Shown here: positions 8,627 to 17,539 of the stretch, piece by piece | How positions within the stretch are numbered: the first letter of the stretch is position 1 | Layout of the letters: each line of letters starts with the position of its first letter | Origin: Neorhizobium galegae | GTDB lineage: Bacteria; Pseudomonadota; Alphaproteobacteria; Rhizobiales; Rhizobiaceae | DNA: 64,000 nucleotides | Assembly (NCBI RefSeq): GCF_021391675.1 | Contig: NZ_CP090095.1 | Location: 2,175,501 to 2,239,500 of the forward strand | Direction of reading: 5' to 3' | The notes under the pieces: model-generated | What the model saw: only the letters and a program-made list of their open reading frames with translations | Told to the model about the DNA's origin: nothing | Database searches by the model: none | Position numbers and translations under genes: made by a program

Positions 8627-9448
8627 ATGACCGCGCAGTGGGAAAACATCGCATTTGACAAGTCGGCCATGCCGGCTGTGCCGATGCGTGTCTATGAAGG
8701 AGCAGCCAAGGCTAAGGCTCCGCCGCTGGTACTTTATCTGCGAGGCGGGGCGTTTCTCAATGAGCAGCGCGGCGAAAACGAACGGCCAGTTGCAAAGGCA
8801 TTGGCCGAGTCGGGGGCCGTGGTACTCGAAGCTGATTACAGCAGTGTCTCGCAGAACATGTTTCCGCAAGCGATGGAATGCGCTTTTGCGGCGCTTCAAT
8901 GCCTGGCCGGCCGGCGCAAGCAGTTCGGCAGCGCGAAGTCTCTGCTTTTCGTCGCGGGCGACGAGGCGGGCGGCAATGTCGCGGCCGGCGTGGCGCTGAA
9001 GGCGCGCGATCTGATGCCGGGCGAACTGAGCGGCCAGATCCTGCTGTCGCCGATGATCGACCCGATGATGACGACGCAATCCTTCCGCAAGGCGGACGAG
9101 ATCGGCATGGGCGAACGCTGGGCCGAGGGCTGGAGCCATTATCTCGGCTCCCATTGCGGGTTCCAGCATCCTTATGCGGCACCCTGCCTCTGTTCGCGGC
9201 TTTCGGGTGTCGCGCCGGCTCTCATCGTGACATCGGAAGACGATCCGTTGCGCGACGAAACGCTCGGTTATGCGGCGCGTCTGAGTGAGGCCGGCGTTTC
9301 GGTCAGGCGGAAGATTTTCCCGGCCAGCTGCGGCTGGACGGGCATTTACAGAGAAGGCGACGGCAAGTGGATGAAGACGCTCTGCGCCGAATTCACCGAT
9401 TTCGTCCAAGAATTAAGTTCGAAGCATAGCATATTTGAAGGTAAATAA
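8627..9448 (+). CDS. degenerate alpha/beta hydrolase (HSL-like), likely pseudoenzyme
   Basis: 273 aa with the fold landmarks of the hormone-sensitive-lipase/acetyl-esterase family, but its catalytic positions are changed. The oxyanion-hole HGGG reads RGGA (residues 39-42), the nucleophile motif GDSAGG reads GDEAGG with Glu113 in place of Ser, and the usual C-terminal H-G-F is replaced by CGWTG. The acidic residue in DDPLRD is kept. The ATG at 8627 has GAGGA 6 bases upstream. Its stop is 33 bp before the RND adaptor gene, so the three genes probably form one operon facing lysR. Loss of hydrolase activity is inferred; ligand binding is possible. See findings. Confidence 0.75.
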   Translation: MTAQWENIAFDKSAMPAVPMRVYEGAAKAKAPPLVLYLRGGAFLNEQRGENERPVAKALAESGAVVLEADYSSVSQNMFPQAMECAFAALQCLAGRRKQFGSAKSLLFVAGDEAGGNVAAGVALKARDLMPGELSGQILLSPMIDPMMTTQSFRKADEIGMGERWAEGWSHYLGSHCGFQHPYAAPCLCSRLSGVAPALIVTSEDDPLRDETLGYAARLSEAGVSVRRKIFPASCGWTGIYREGDGKWMKTLCAEFTDFVQELSSKHSIFEGK

Positions 9449-9481
9449 CGGCCGACTCCCAAGGCCGTAAGGAGATTACAG

Positions 9482-10663
9482 ATGACCTCGAAGATCAAAA
9501 GCTGGGCCCTGTGGGGCACTGGACTGAGCACGGCTGCACTGATTGCCGGTGCCTCGGTTTATCTCGATCTGCCGCAGGGCGCCCATGCCGCGCCTGCGAC
9601 GGCTGCTGCTGCTCCGGCCGTCCCCGTGACGGTCGCCACCGTCGAGCCGCGCAACGTTTCCACCTGGCAGGAATTTTCCGGGCGGTTGGAAGCCGTCGAC
9701 CGCGTCCAGATCCGGCCGCGCATCACCGGCGCCATCCAGTCGGTGCATTTCCGCGAAGGCGGACTGGTGAAGCAGGGCGACCTGCTCGTCAGCATTGACC
9801 CGGAGCCCTACCAGGCGGCGGTCGCTCAGGCCGAAGGTCAGGTGGCTTCGGCGCAGGCGAGGGTGGAACTTGCCAACACGGAACTCGAGCGCGGCAAGAA
9901 CCTCGTCTCCAAGAACACCATCTCTCAGAGCGATCTCGCCCAGCGCCAGAGCGCCCAGAGTGAGGCGCTGGCCAATCTCCAGTCCGCCAAGGCGGCATTG
10001 AAGACGGCGCAGCTCAATCTCGACTATACCGAGATCCGGGCACCGATCGCAGGCCGGGCCGGCAAGTTGGAAATCACGGTCGGCAATCTGGTGGCGGCGG
10101 GTTCCGCCTCCGCCCCGCTGACGACGCTGGTTTCCTCCGATCCGATCTATGCGAGCTTCGATGCCGGTGAAGACCTGGTGTCCAGCACGCTCGCCGACCT
10201 TCCGCTCGTGGACGGCGTACCGGCGATCGAACAGGTGCCGGTCGAGGCGAGCACGCTCGCCGCCAACGGCACGCCGATCCGCGGCAAGCTGCAGCTCATC
10301 GACAACGAGGTGAACGCCTCGAGCGGCACGATCCGTGTGCGCGCCGTCTTCGACAATCCGGGTGGCAAGCTGATCCCGGGCCAGTTCGTGCGGGTCCGCA
10401 TGGGCCAGCCGAAGGCGCAGGATCACCTGATGGTCAGCGAAAAGGCCGTCGGCACCGATCAGGACAAGAAGTTCGTCTTCGTGGTCGATGCGGCCAATAC
10501 CGTTGCGTACCGGCAGGTGGAGCTGGGCACGGCGGTCGATGGCATGCGGATCGTCGAGAAGGGCCTCAATCCGGGCGACCGGATCGTCGTCAATGGCCTG
10601 CAGCGCATCCGTCCGGGCGCGGTTGTCCAGCCCCAGGAAGAGGCGAAAGTCGCCAACAAGTAA
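9482..10663 (+). CDS. RND efflux periplasmic adaptor subunit
   Basis: 393 aa membrane-fusion protein (AcrA/MexA-type) bridging an inner-membrane RND pump to an outer-membrane channel. An N-terminal signal/anchor spans about residues 8-36. The biotinyl-lipoyl-like half domains flank an alpha-helical hairpin at about 100-175 (AQAEGQVASAQARVELANTE region and its partner), and the barrel and membrane-proximal domains follow (LIPGQFVRVRMGQP). GGAGAT lies 8 bases before the ATG. No lipobox Cys is seen. It precedes the pump gene by 130 bp; no outer-membrane factor is in the window, so the channel would be shared or encoded elsewhere. Confidence 0.93.
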   Translation: MTSKIKSWALWGTGLSTAALIAGASVYLDLPQGAHAAPATAAAAPAVPVTVATVEPRNVSTWQEFSGRLEAVDRVQIRPRITGAIQSVHFREGGLVKQGDLLVSIDPEPYQAAVAQAEGQVASAQARVELANTELERGKNLVSKNTISQSDLAQRQSAQSEALANLQSAKAALKTAQLNLDYTEIRAPIAGRAGKLEITVGNLVAAGSASAPLTTLVSSDPIYASFDAGEDLVSSTLADLPLVDGVPAIEQVPVEASTLAANGTPIRGKLQLIDNEVNASSGTIRVRAVFDNPGGKLIPGQFVRVRMGQPKAQDHLMVSEKAVGTDQDKKFVFVVDAANTVAYRQVELGTAVDGMRIVEKGLNPGDRIVVNGLQRIRPGAVVQPQEEAKVANK

Positions 10664-10793
10664 CGCTCTGAGCGGCGGTTAGTCCGCCGCTTTCCAACAC
10701 TCATCCAGTTCCGGTTCGTGGAGCTTGCGGCCTTGTCGGCCGCGAGCCGGGGCCGTTTCGCCTCTTGTTCAACCCCGGAGAGAGGGCTTTGAC

Positions 10794-13700
10794 ATGAATA
10801 TTTCCAGGTTTTTCATCGACAGACCGGTCTTTGCGGCCGTGCTGTCGATCCTCATCGTGGTCGCAGGCCTGATCGGCATGCGGTCGCTGCCGATTTCCGA
10901 ATATCCCAATGTGGTCCCGCCTTCGATCGTCGTGCGTGCCGTCTATCCTGGCGCCAACCCGACGGTCATCGCCGAGACCGTCGCAACACCGCTCGAAGAG
11001 CAGGTGAACGGCGTCGAGGACATGCTCTACATGTCGAGCCAGGCGACGTCCGACGGCGTGCTGACCTTGACTGTGACGTTCAAGCTGGGCACCGACCCGG
11101 ACAAGGCGCAGCAGCTGGTGCAGAACCGCGTCAGCCAGGCGGAACCGCGCCTGCCGGCGGAAGTGCGTGCGCTTGGGGTTACGACCGTCAAGAGCTCGCC
11201 CGACTTCATCATGGTCGTCAATCTCGTCTCCGACACCGATCGTTACGACATCACCTACCTGCGCAACTATGCGACGCTGAACGTCAAGGATCGGCTCACC
11301 CGCATCCAGGGCGTCGGACAGGTTCAGGTCTTCGGCGCCGGCGACTATTCCATGCGCGTCTGGATCGATCCGCAGAAGGCGGCCGAACACTCGCTCGCCG
11401 CAAGCGACATCTCGAATGCGATCCGTAGCCAAAACGTCCAGGCTGCCGCCGGCATCATCGGCGCATCGCCGAGCCGGCCCGGCGTCGACCTGCAGCTCAA
11501 CGTGAATGCCCAGGGGCGCCTGCGCACCCCGGAGGAGTTCGGCAACATCATCGTCAAGAGCGGCGAAAACGGCGAGATCACGCGGTTGCGCGACGTCGCC
11601 CGTATCGAGCTCGGCGCGGCGGACTATACCCTGCGCTCGCTGCTTGATGGCCAGCCGGCCGTCGCCGTTGCCGTCCTTCAAGCACCCGGTTCCAACGCGA
11701 TCGAAATCGCCGATAACGTCCGTGCGACGATGGACGAACTTCAGAAAGTGATGCCGGAAGGCGTCAAATACGAGATTGTCTACGATACGACCAAGTTCGT
11801 GCGCGCCTCGATCGAGAAGGTCATCGAGACCTTGCTTGAAGCGATCGCGCTCGTCGTGATCGTTGTCATTCTGTTCCTGCAGACCTGGCGGGCGTCGATC
11901 ATTCCGCTGATTGCCGTGCCGGTCTCGATCATAGGCACGTTTGCGGTCATGTACGCCTTCGGCTTCTCGATCAACGCGCTGACGCTGTTCGGGTTGGTTC
12001 TGGCGATTGGTATCGTCGTCGACGACGCAATCGTGGTGGTCGAAAATGTCGAACGCAATATCGAGAACGGCCTCAGTCCGCGTGATGCGACCTACAAGGC
12101 CATGAAGGAAGTCTCCGGCCCGATCATCGCAATCGCGCTCGTGCTGGTCGCGGTCTTCGTGCCGCTCGCCTTCATCACCGGCCTCTCCGGTCAGTTCTAC
12201 CGGCAGTTCGCGCTGACGATCGCCATTTCGACTGTCATCTCGGCGATCAACTCGCTCACCCTGTCGCCGGCGCTGGCAGCCCTTCTGCTGAAGGACCATC
12301 ACGCCAAGAAGGACTGGCTGACGCGGTTCATGGACGCGATCCTGGGCTGGTTCTTCCGCGGCTTCAACCGTGCCTTCGGGGCCGCCTCGAATGGGTACGG
12401 ACGCACGGTCGGCGGGCTGCTTTCCCGCAAGAGCCTGGTGATGATCATCTACTTCGCGCTTGTGGCGATGACCTACAGCATGTTCAACGCGGTGCCGGGC
12501 GGCTTCGTGCCGGCGCAGGACAAGCAGTACCTGATCGGTTTCGCTCAGCTTCCGGACGGCGCAACCCTCGACCGCACGGAAGAGGTGATCAAGCGGATGA
12601 GCGACATCGCCCTGGAACAGCCGGGTGTCGAGCACGCCATCGCGTTCCCGGGCCTGTCGATCAACGGTTTCACGATCGGCTCGAATGCCGGCATCGTCTT
12701 CGCAGTTCTCGACGACTTCGAAAACCGCAAGACACCGGAGCTTTCGGGCGGTGCGATTGCCATGCAGCTGAACCAGAAGTTCGGCGCCATCCAGGACGCC
12801 TATATCGCCATGTTCCCGCCGCCGCCGGTCAACGGCCTCGGAACGACGGGCGGGTTCAAGCTGCAGATCGAGGATCGTGCCGGCCTGGGCAACCAGGCAC
12901 TGGACGAGGCGGCCAAGGCAGTCATCGCCAAGGCCTACCAGACGCCGGAACTCGCCGGCATCTTCTCGAGCTTCCAGATCAACGTGCCACAGCTCTATGC
13001 CGACCTCGATCGCGCCAAGGCAGAACAGCTCGGCGTCTCGGTGACCGATGTCTTCGAAACGCTGCAGGTGTATCTGGGTTCGCTCTATGTCAACGACTTC
13101 AACGCGTTTGGCCGCACCTACAGCGTCCGGGTGCAGGCGGATGCGCAATTCCGCGCCAAGCCGGAAGATATCGGCCAGTTGAAGGTCCGTTCGCAGTCCG
13201 GCCAGATGATACCGCTTTCGGCTCTCCTGAAGGTGGATGCCCAGACCGGTCCGGAACGCACGACGCGTTACAACGGCTTCCTGTCCGCCGATATCAATGG
13301 CGGTCCGGCACCGGGATTCTCGTCCGGCCAGGCAGAGGCTGCGATTACGAAGATCCTCGACGAGACGCTGCCTTCCGGCATCGAGTTCGAATGGACGGAC
13401 CTGACCTACCAGCAGATCCTCGCCGGCAATTCCAGCATCGTGGTCTTTCCGCTGGCGCTGCTGCTCGTCTATCTCGTGCTCGCTGCCCAGTATGAAAGTC
13501 TGACGCTGCCGATTGCGATCATCATGATCGTGCCGATGGGTGTGCTTGCCGCCTTGACCGGGGTCTGGCTCACCGGTGGAGACAACAACATCTTCACCCA
13601 GATCGGGCTCGTGGTCCTTGTGGGTCTCTCGGCGAAGAACGCGATCCTGATCGTGGAATTCGCCCGGGAACTGGAGTTCCAGGGAAGGACGCCGTTCCAG

Positions 13701-13979
13701 GCGGCGGTCGAGGCAAGCCGGCTGCGCCTGCGTCCGATCCTGATGACGTCGATGGCCTTCATCATGGGTGTCGTGCCGCTGGTCGTCTCGACCGGTGCGG
13801 GTGCGGAAATGCGCTCCGCCATGGGTATCGCGGTGTTCTCCGGCATGATCGGAGTGACGTTCTTCGGTATCTTCATGACACCGGTCTTCTACATGCTGGC
13901 ACGTTTGCTCACCGGCAGCCGCCCTCTGCGGCAGCACGGTACGGAGGAGGCGGCTCCCGCTCTCTCTCCAGCGGAGTAA
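10794..13979 (+). CDS. RND multidrug efflux pump, inner-membrane permease
   Basis: 1061 aa, HAE1/AcrB type. It starts MNISRFFIDRPVFAAVLS, the classic N-terminus and first helix; the ATG at 10794 is preceded by GGAGAGAGGG. Two large periplasmic loops separate helices 1-2 and 7-8. Helix 4 contains the proton-relay pair in GIVVDDAIVVVEN. GGFVPAQDKQY marks the start of the second half. A 12-bp intrinsic terminator follows directly. It acts with the adaptor encoded just upstream to expel hydrophobic drugs or plant/host compounds; the substrate cannot be told from sequence. Control by the divergent LysR protein is inferred. Confidence 0.95.
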   Translation: MNISRFFIDRPVFAAVLSILIVVAGLIGMRSLPISEYPNVVPPSIVVRAVYPGANPTVIAETVATPLEEQVNGVEDMLYMSSQATSDGVLTLTVTFKLGTDPDKAQQLVQNRVSQAEPRLPAEVRALGVTTVKSSPDFIMVVNLVSDTDRYDITYLRNYATLNVKDRLTRIQGVGQVQVFGAGDYSMRVWIDPQKAAEHSLAASDISNAIRSQNVQAAAGIIGASPSRPGVDLQLNVNAQGRLRTPEEFGNIIVKSGENGEITRLRDVARIELGAADYTLRSLLDGQPAVAVAVLQAPGSNAIEIADNVRATMDELQKVMPEGVKYEIVYDTTKFVRASIEKVIETLLEAIALVVIVVILFLQTWRASIIPLIAVPVSIIGTFAVMYAFGFSINALTLFGLVLAIGIVVDDAIVVVENVERNIENGLSPRDATYKAMKEVSGPIIAIALVLVAVFVPLAFITGLSGQFYRQFALTIAISTVISAINSLTLSPALAALLLKDHHAKKDWLTRFMDAILGWFFRGFNRAFGAASNGYGRTVGGLLSRKSLVMIIYFALVAMTYSMFNAVPGGFVPAQDKQYLIGFAQLPDGATLDRTEEVIKRMSDIALEQPGVEHAIAFPGLSINGFTIGSNAGIVFAVLDDFENRKTPELSGGAIAMQLNQKFGAIQDAYIAMFPPPPVNGLGTTGGFKLQIEDRAGLGNQALDEAAKAVIAKAYQTPELAGIFSSFQINVPQLYADLDRAKAEQLGVSVTDVFETLQVYLGSLYVNDFNAFGRTYSVRVQADAQFRAKPEDIGQLKVRSQSGQMIPLSALLKVDAQTGPERTTRYNGFLSADINGGPAPGFSSGQAEAAITKILDETLPSGIEFEWTDLTYQQILAGNSSIVVFPLALLLVYLVLAAQYESLTLPIAIIMIVPMGVLAALTGVWLTGGDNNIFTQIGLVVLVGLSAKNAILIVEFARELEFQGRTPFQAAVEASRLRLRPILMTSMAFIMGVVPLVVSTGAGAEMRSAMGIAVFSGMIGVTFFGIFMTPVFYMLARLLTGSRPLRQHGTEEAAPALSPAE

Positions 13980-13994
13980 GGTCTACCTCCGGCG

Positions 13995-14037
13995 CCGCGC
14001 GGGTTCTTTCCACCGGGAACCCGCGCGGTATTTTTGT
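13995..14037 (+). terminator. intrinsic terminator after the RND operon
   Basis: A perfect 12-bp stem, CCGCGCGGGTTC (13995-14006) with GAACCCGCGCGG (14017-14028), has a 10-base loop and is followed by TATTTTTGT. It closes the efflux operon just before the convergent SDR gene. Confidence 0.9.
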
Positions 14038-14039
14038 GT

Positions 14040-14840
14040 CTAGAGGGCACCGCCGTCGACAATGATTGTCTGGGCCGTCATGGCCGCGGATGCATTCGAG
14101 GCAAGGAACAGGCTGGGGCCAACCAGGTCCTCAGCCATCAGCACCCGCTTCAAGGACTGGCGCGCGACCATCGCCGTGATGCTGTCGTCATTCAGCCAGA
14201 GTTTCTTCTGCCGTTCGGTGACGATCATGCCCGGCAGGATGGCGTTGACGCGGATGTTTTCCGGCCCGAGCTTTCCGGCGAGGCTCTTCGTCAGGCCGAT
14301 GATCCCGGCCTTGGCTGTCGCATAGGCGGGCAGCCCGCCCATGTTGAGCAGATAGGCGATCGAGGAGAAATTGACGATCGCGCCGCCGCCGGCCTCGCGC
14401 AGGTGCGGGACCGCCGCCTGGGAGACGAAGAACATCTGCTTGATGTTGATCGCCTGGGCGTTGTCCCAGTATTCCTCGGTCACCGTCTCGAATTCGTGGC
14501 GGTCGTCCCAGCCGGCATTGTTGACCAGCACCGACAGCGACCCGAGTTCTTGCGCGGCCCTGTCGACGGAGGCTTTCGTCTCCGCGACGTTGCGCAGATC
14601 GGCTTTCAGGTAGAGGACCGGATGCCGGGCGGTCTCGGAGAGACGTTCCACCAGTTCGAGGCTCGGCTCGTCCGCAATATCGATGAAGGCGACCTTGGCA
14701 CCCTGTGCCGCAAAACCTTCCACCAAGGCGGCGCCGATGCCGGAACCGCCACCGGTGATCAGCACGCCGCGATCGGCAAGGTCCGCATGCCGTACAGAAA
14801 TATCGGCCAAAACACCCTCCTTGTCCGGCTTGGTCGCCAA
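14040..14840 (-). CDS. SDR family oxidoreductase
   Basis: 266 aa classical short-chain dehydrogenase/reductase. TGGGSGIG (residues 29-36) binds the nucleotide and NNAGW is the conserved structural motif. The catalytic Ser lies in NFSSIAY and the Tyr/Lys pair in YATAK; VDGG is near the C-terminus. Asp in FIDIAD after the second strand favours NAD(H) over NADP(H). The substrate is not assigned; sugar or polyol dehydrogenases of this branch look alike. It is convergent with the RND operon and divergent from the small membrane peptide at 14855, only 14 bp away. Confidence 0.9.
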   Translation of the reverse strand: MATKPDKEGVLADISVRHADLADRGVLITGGGSGIGAALVEGFAAQGAKVAFIDIADEPSLELVERLSETARHPVLYLKADLRNVAETKASVDRAAQELGSLSVLVNNAGWDDRHEFETVTEEYWDNAQAINIKQMFFVSQAAVPHLREAGGGAIVNFSSIAYLLNMGGLPAYATAKAGIIGLTKSLAGKLGPENIRVNAILPGMIVTERQKKLWLNDDSITAMVARQSLKRVLMAEDLVGPSLFLASNASAAMTAQTIIVDGGAL

Positions 14841-14854
14841 GTTCTATCGCTTCG

Positions 14855-15061
14855 ATGCGGGAAGACAAGGATGCACGACAAACTCTCGCCATTTGGGCGC
14901 GCAATGGTCTCGCGATGACCATTGCGACAGGAATAGCCGTCGGCGTCGGGCTGGGCACGGTGCTCGGGACAGCCGTTTTCGACAATATCGGCATCGGTGT
15001 TGCCGTGGGCATCGCGATCGGCGTTGCCCTGTCTCAGTTCCTGCGTTCGCGATCGAAATAG
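14855..15061 (+). CDS. small glycine-zipper membrane protein
   Basis: Up to 68 aa, with two hydrophobic segments dense in Gly at alternating spacing (GIAVGVGLGTVLG and GIGVAVGIAIGVAL), ending in a basic tail RSRSK. That pattern is typical of small rhizobial inner-membrane proteins of unknown role. The start is uncertain: the ATG at 14855 gives the full length, and an internal ATG at 14915 (MTIATGIAVG) gives a shorter form that begins at the first membrane segment. Neither has a strong ribosome-binding site. Composition makes a real protein likelier than chance. Confidence 0.5.
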   Translation: MREDKDARQTLAIWARNGLAMTIATGIAVGVGLGTVLGTAVFDNIGIGVAVGIAIGVALSQFLRSRSK

Positions 15062-15180
15062 CCCGAACGAGATCACCGGTTCTTTGCCGGCAATTGCCTT
15101 TCGACATCATTGCATTTACTCGGAATGCGGCAGTTCCGGCCATATCCCCGAGTCGGAATCCGACGCTAAAGGAACGTTCC

Positions 15181-15861
15181 GTGCCTCTTCCCGCCGCCGA
15201 CCTCTCCCTTCCCGAAAAAACCTATGCTGCTTTCCTGTTCGACATGGACGGCACGATCCTGAATTCGATCGCATCCGCCGAACGCGTCTGGGGACGCTGG
15301 GCGGCGAAGATGGGTTTCGACGTGGAAGCATTCCTGCCGACCATGCATGGCAAGCGCGGGATCGACACGATCAGCGCACTGAACCTGCCGGGCGTCGATC
15401 CGGCCGCTGAAGCCGAGGGCATCCTGCGCGGCGAGATCGAGGATGTCGAAGGGGTCGTGTCTATCCCCGGCGCAGTGGAATTCCTCTCCGCGCTGCCGCC
15501 TGAACGCTGGGCGATCGTCACGTCGTCGCCGATCGAGCTCGCTAAGGTCCGGCTTGCCGCTGCCGGTATTCCGCAGCCGCGCTACATGGTGACCGCTGAA
15601 GACGTCACCGTCGGCAAGCCCAATCCGCAAGGTTACATCCTGGGTGCGGAACGGCTCGGCGTCAGCCCGTCGGACGTGCTGGTATTCGAGGACGTGCCTG
15701 CCGGCATCCAGGCGGGCGAGGCGGCAGGGGCCGACGTCATGGTCATCACCGCCACCCATTCCCATCCGATCGAAACCGGGCATTCGAAAATACCCGGCTA
15801 TCTCGATGTGGTGCCGCATATCGGCGCGGACGGACGGCTTTCGATTCGCCGCAAGGACTGA
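15181..15861 (+). CDS. HAD-IA family phosphatase
   Basis: 226 aa cytoplasmic haloacid-dehalogenase phosphatase of the beta-phosphoglucomutase/glycerol-phosphatase type. Motif I is DMDGT (nucleophile Asp21, general acid Asp23), motif II is VTSS, the Lys is in GKPNPQGY and motif IV is FEDVPAG. A helical cap at about 33-95 marks subfamily I. The start chosen is GTG 15181, with AAAGGAA 7 bases upstream; the frame stays open to 14683 but overlaps the SDR gene. Substrates of this branch are sugar or polyol phosphates. It is convergent with the APC permease gene (3-bp gap). Confidence 0.88.
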   Translation: MPLPAADLSLPEKTYAAFLFDMDGTILNSIASAERVWGRWAAKMGFDVEAFLPTMHGKRGIDTISALNLPGVDPAAEAEGILRGEIEDVEGVVSIPGAVEFLSALPPERWAIVTSSPIELAKVRLAAAGIPQPRYMVTAEDVTVGKPNPQGYILGAERLGVSPSDVLVFEDVPAGIQAGEAAGADVMVITATHSHPIETGHSKIPGYLDVVPHIGADGRLSIRRKD

Positions 15862-15864
15862 GCC

Positions 15865-17226
15865 TCAAGCAGGCTGGGTCGACGCCCGCATGATGCCGAT
15901 GGTTGCGAGCCAAAGCACGACGCCGAGGCCGAGCAGGCAGGCGGCGATCAGATACTGGACCGGATCGCGGCCGGTCCAGGGGCCGGCGAGGAAGGCACAG
16001 GAGATCGCACCGAGTACCGGCAGGATGGTCGGCGTGCGGAAATGCTTGTGCTCGACCGTGTCCTTGCGCAGGACCAGCACTGCGACGTTGGCGATCGCAA
16101 AGACGCAGAGAAGCAGCAGCGCCGTGGTGCCGCCGAGCGCCGGGACGCCCCCGGCAAACAGGATCAGGCCGACCGCAAGCAGCGACGTGAAGCCGATCGC
16201 GATATAGGGCGTGCGGCGGCCCGAATGGACCTTGCCAAGCACCTGCGGCAGAACCCCCTCGCGGCTCATGCCATAGATCAGGCGGCTCGCCATCATCATG
16301 TTGATGAGCGCGGAATTGGCCACCGCGAACATGGTGATGACCGCGAAGATGCCGATCGGAAAGCCCGGTGCGCCGGCCTGCACGACCTTCAGCAGCGGGG
16401 TTTCGCCCTGGCCGAGTTCATTGGCCGGTACCAGCGTGATCGCCGAGATCGCCACCAGGACGTAGATCAGGCCCGTTACCGCCAGACCGGTCAGCAGCAC
16501 CTTCGGGAACATCCGGCTCGGCTCCTTGCATTCCTCGGCCATGTTGACCGAGTCCTCGAAGCCGACCATTGCGAAGAAGGCGAGGGTGGTTGCTGCGATG
16601 ACTGGCCAGAAGACGCCGCCATTGTCGGGCGCCGCAAAGGTCCAGGCGCGGGAAACGTCGCCCTGGCCGCCGGCGATCGCCCAGAAGCCGATGCCGATGA
16701 TGATCAGCAGGCCGGTGAGTTCCACGACGGTGAGAACCACGTTCATCTTGACGCTTTCCCCGACGCCCCGAAAATTGATGGCGGCAACCAGAGCGATGAA
16801 ACCGACCGCGATCAGCGGTACGCCCCAAGTGCCGAGATCGAGGCTGAGCGAGGTCGCGAAGTTGGAGGCGAAGGCGCGCGATGCGGTCGCCGCCGAGGTG
16901 ATGCCCGACGACATCACCGCAAAGGCGACGAGGAACGTGACGAAGTGGATGCCGAAGGCCTTGTGGGTATAAAGGGCGGCGCCGGCAGCGCGCGGATATT
17001 TGGTAACCAGTTCGAGATAGCTGAAAGCGGTGAGGAGGGCGACGACGAAGGCGATCAGAAAGGGCAGCCAGACCACCCCTCCGACCCGCGCGGCCACCTG
17101 GCCTGTCAGGGCATAGATGCCCGTCCCGAGAATATCCCCGACGATGAACAGCAGCAGCAATCCGGGTCCCATGACACGGTGGAGTTCCGTTTTCTGTTCG
17201 CCCAATTCAGTGACCGGCTTTTTCAT
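15865..17226 (-). CDS. APC family amino acid permease
   Basis: 453 aa with about 12 membrane segments. The first helix region carries GDILGTGIYALTG, the conserved substrate-binding break of the amino acid-polyamine-organocation superfamily, and FEDSVNMAEE lies after helix 6 as in cationic or general amino acid transporters. CAGGAGGAG sits 5 bases before the ATG, an excellent ribosome site. An 8-bp inverted repeat about 48 bp upstream could be an operator. The substrate is not determined. Confidence 0.9.
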   Translation of the reverse strand: MKKPVTELGEQKTELHRVMGPGLLLLFIVGDILGTGIYALTGQVAARVGGVVWLPFLIAFVVALLTAFSYLELVTKYPRAAGAALYTHKAFGIHFVTFLVAFAVMSSGITSAATASRAFASNFATSLSLDLGTWGVPLIAVGFIALVAAINFRGVGESVKMNVVLTVVELTGLLIIIGIGFWAIAGGQGDVSRAWTFAAPDNGGVFWPVIAATTLAFFAMVGFEDSVNMAEECKEPSRMFPKVLLTGLAVTGLIYVLVAISAITLVPANELGQGETPLLKVVQAGAPGFPIGIFAVITMFAVANSALINMMMASRLIYGMSREGVLPQVLGKVHSGRRTPYIAIGFTSLLAVGLILFAGGVPALGGTTALLLLCVFAIANVAVLVLRKDTVEHKHFRTPTILPVLGAISCAFLAGPWTGRDPVQYLIAACLLGLGVVLWLATIGIMRASTQPA

Positions 17227-17273
17227 AAACTCCTCCTGATGTTGTCGACTTCTTCCGGGAGATTGTTCAATGG

Positions 17274-17296
17274 GAACAAGCGCCGGTTGTTCCCGA
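17274..17296. promoter_or_regulatory. perfect inverted repeat upstream of the APC permease
   Basis: GGGAACAA (17274-17281), 7-base spacer, TTGTTCCC (17289-17296). It lies 48 bp upstream of the permease start on the minus strand. On that strand GGAAC is followed 16 bases later by CATT, one mismatch from the EcfG form, so an operator or a weak stress promoter are both possible. Confidence 0.4.
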
Positions 17297-17539
17297 AAAA
17301 ATATAGGGGCTTCAAATCGTTCCGTCCCAACCCAGGGCGTAACGCAAAATTCTCGTTAAAATCTTGCACTCGGTGCAAATATCTCTTAAATGTAACGGCG
17401 TAGGCGCTGCACTGCACAATTCTGCGGCCGATATGCGTATTTTTCTTGAGCGGAGGTTCCCATGCCTTGGAATTGCCATGCGGGCTGTCAAGGTCGGCGG
17501 AATACTCGATTGCATTTTCAAACCGGTGAGTCTCTGACC

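Noticed and set aside
10701..13937. A 1078-codon open frame on the minus strand across the whole RND pump gene
   Set aside because: The plus strand encodes a textbook AcrB-type pump with all motifs. The antisense frame is rich in Arg, His, Asp and Gln, typical of a GC-rich shadow, with no domain.
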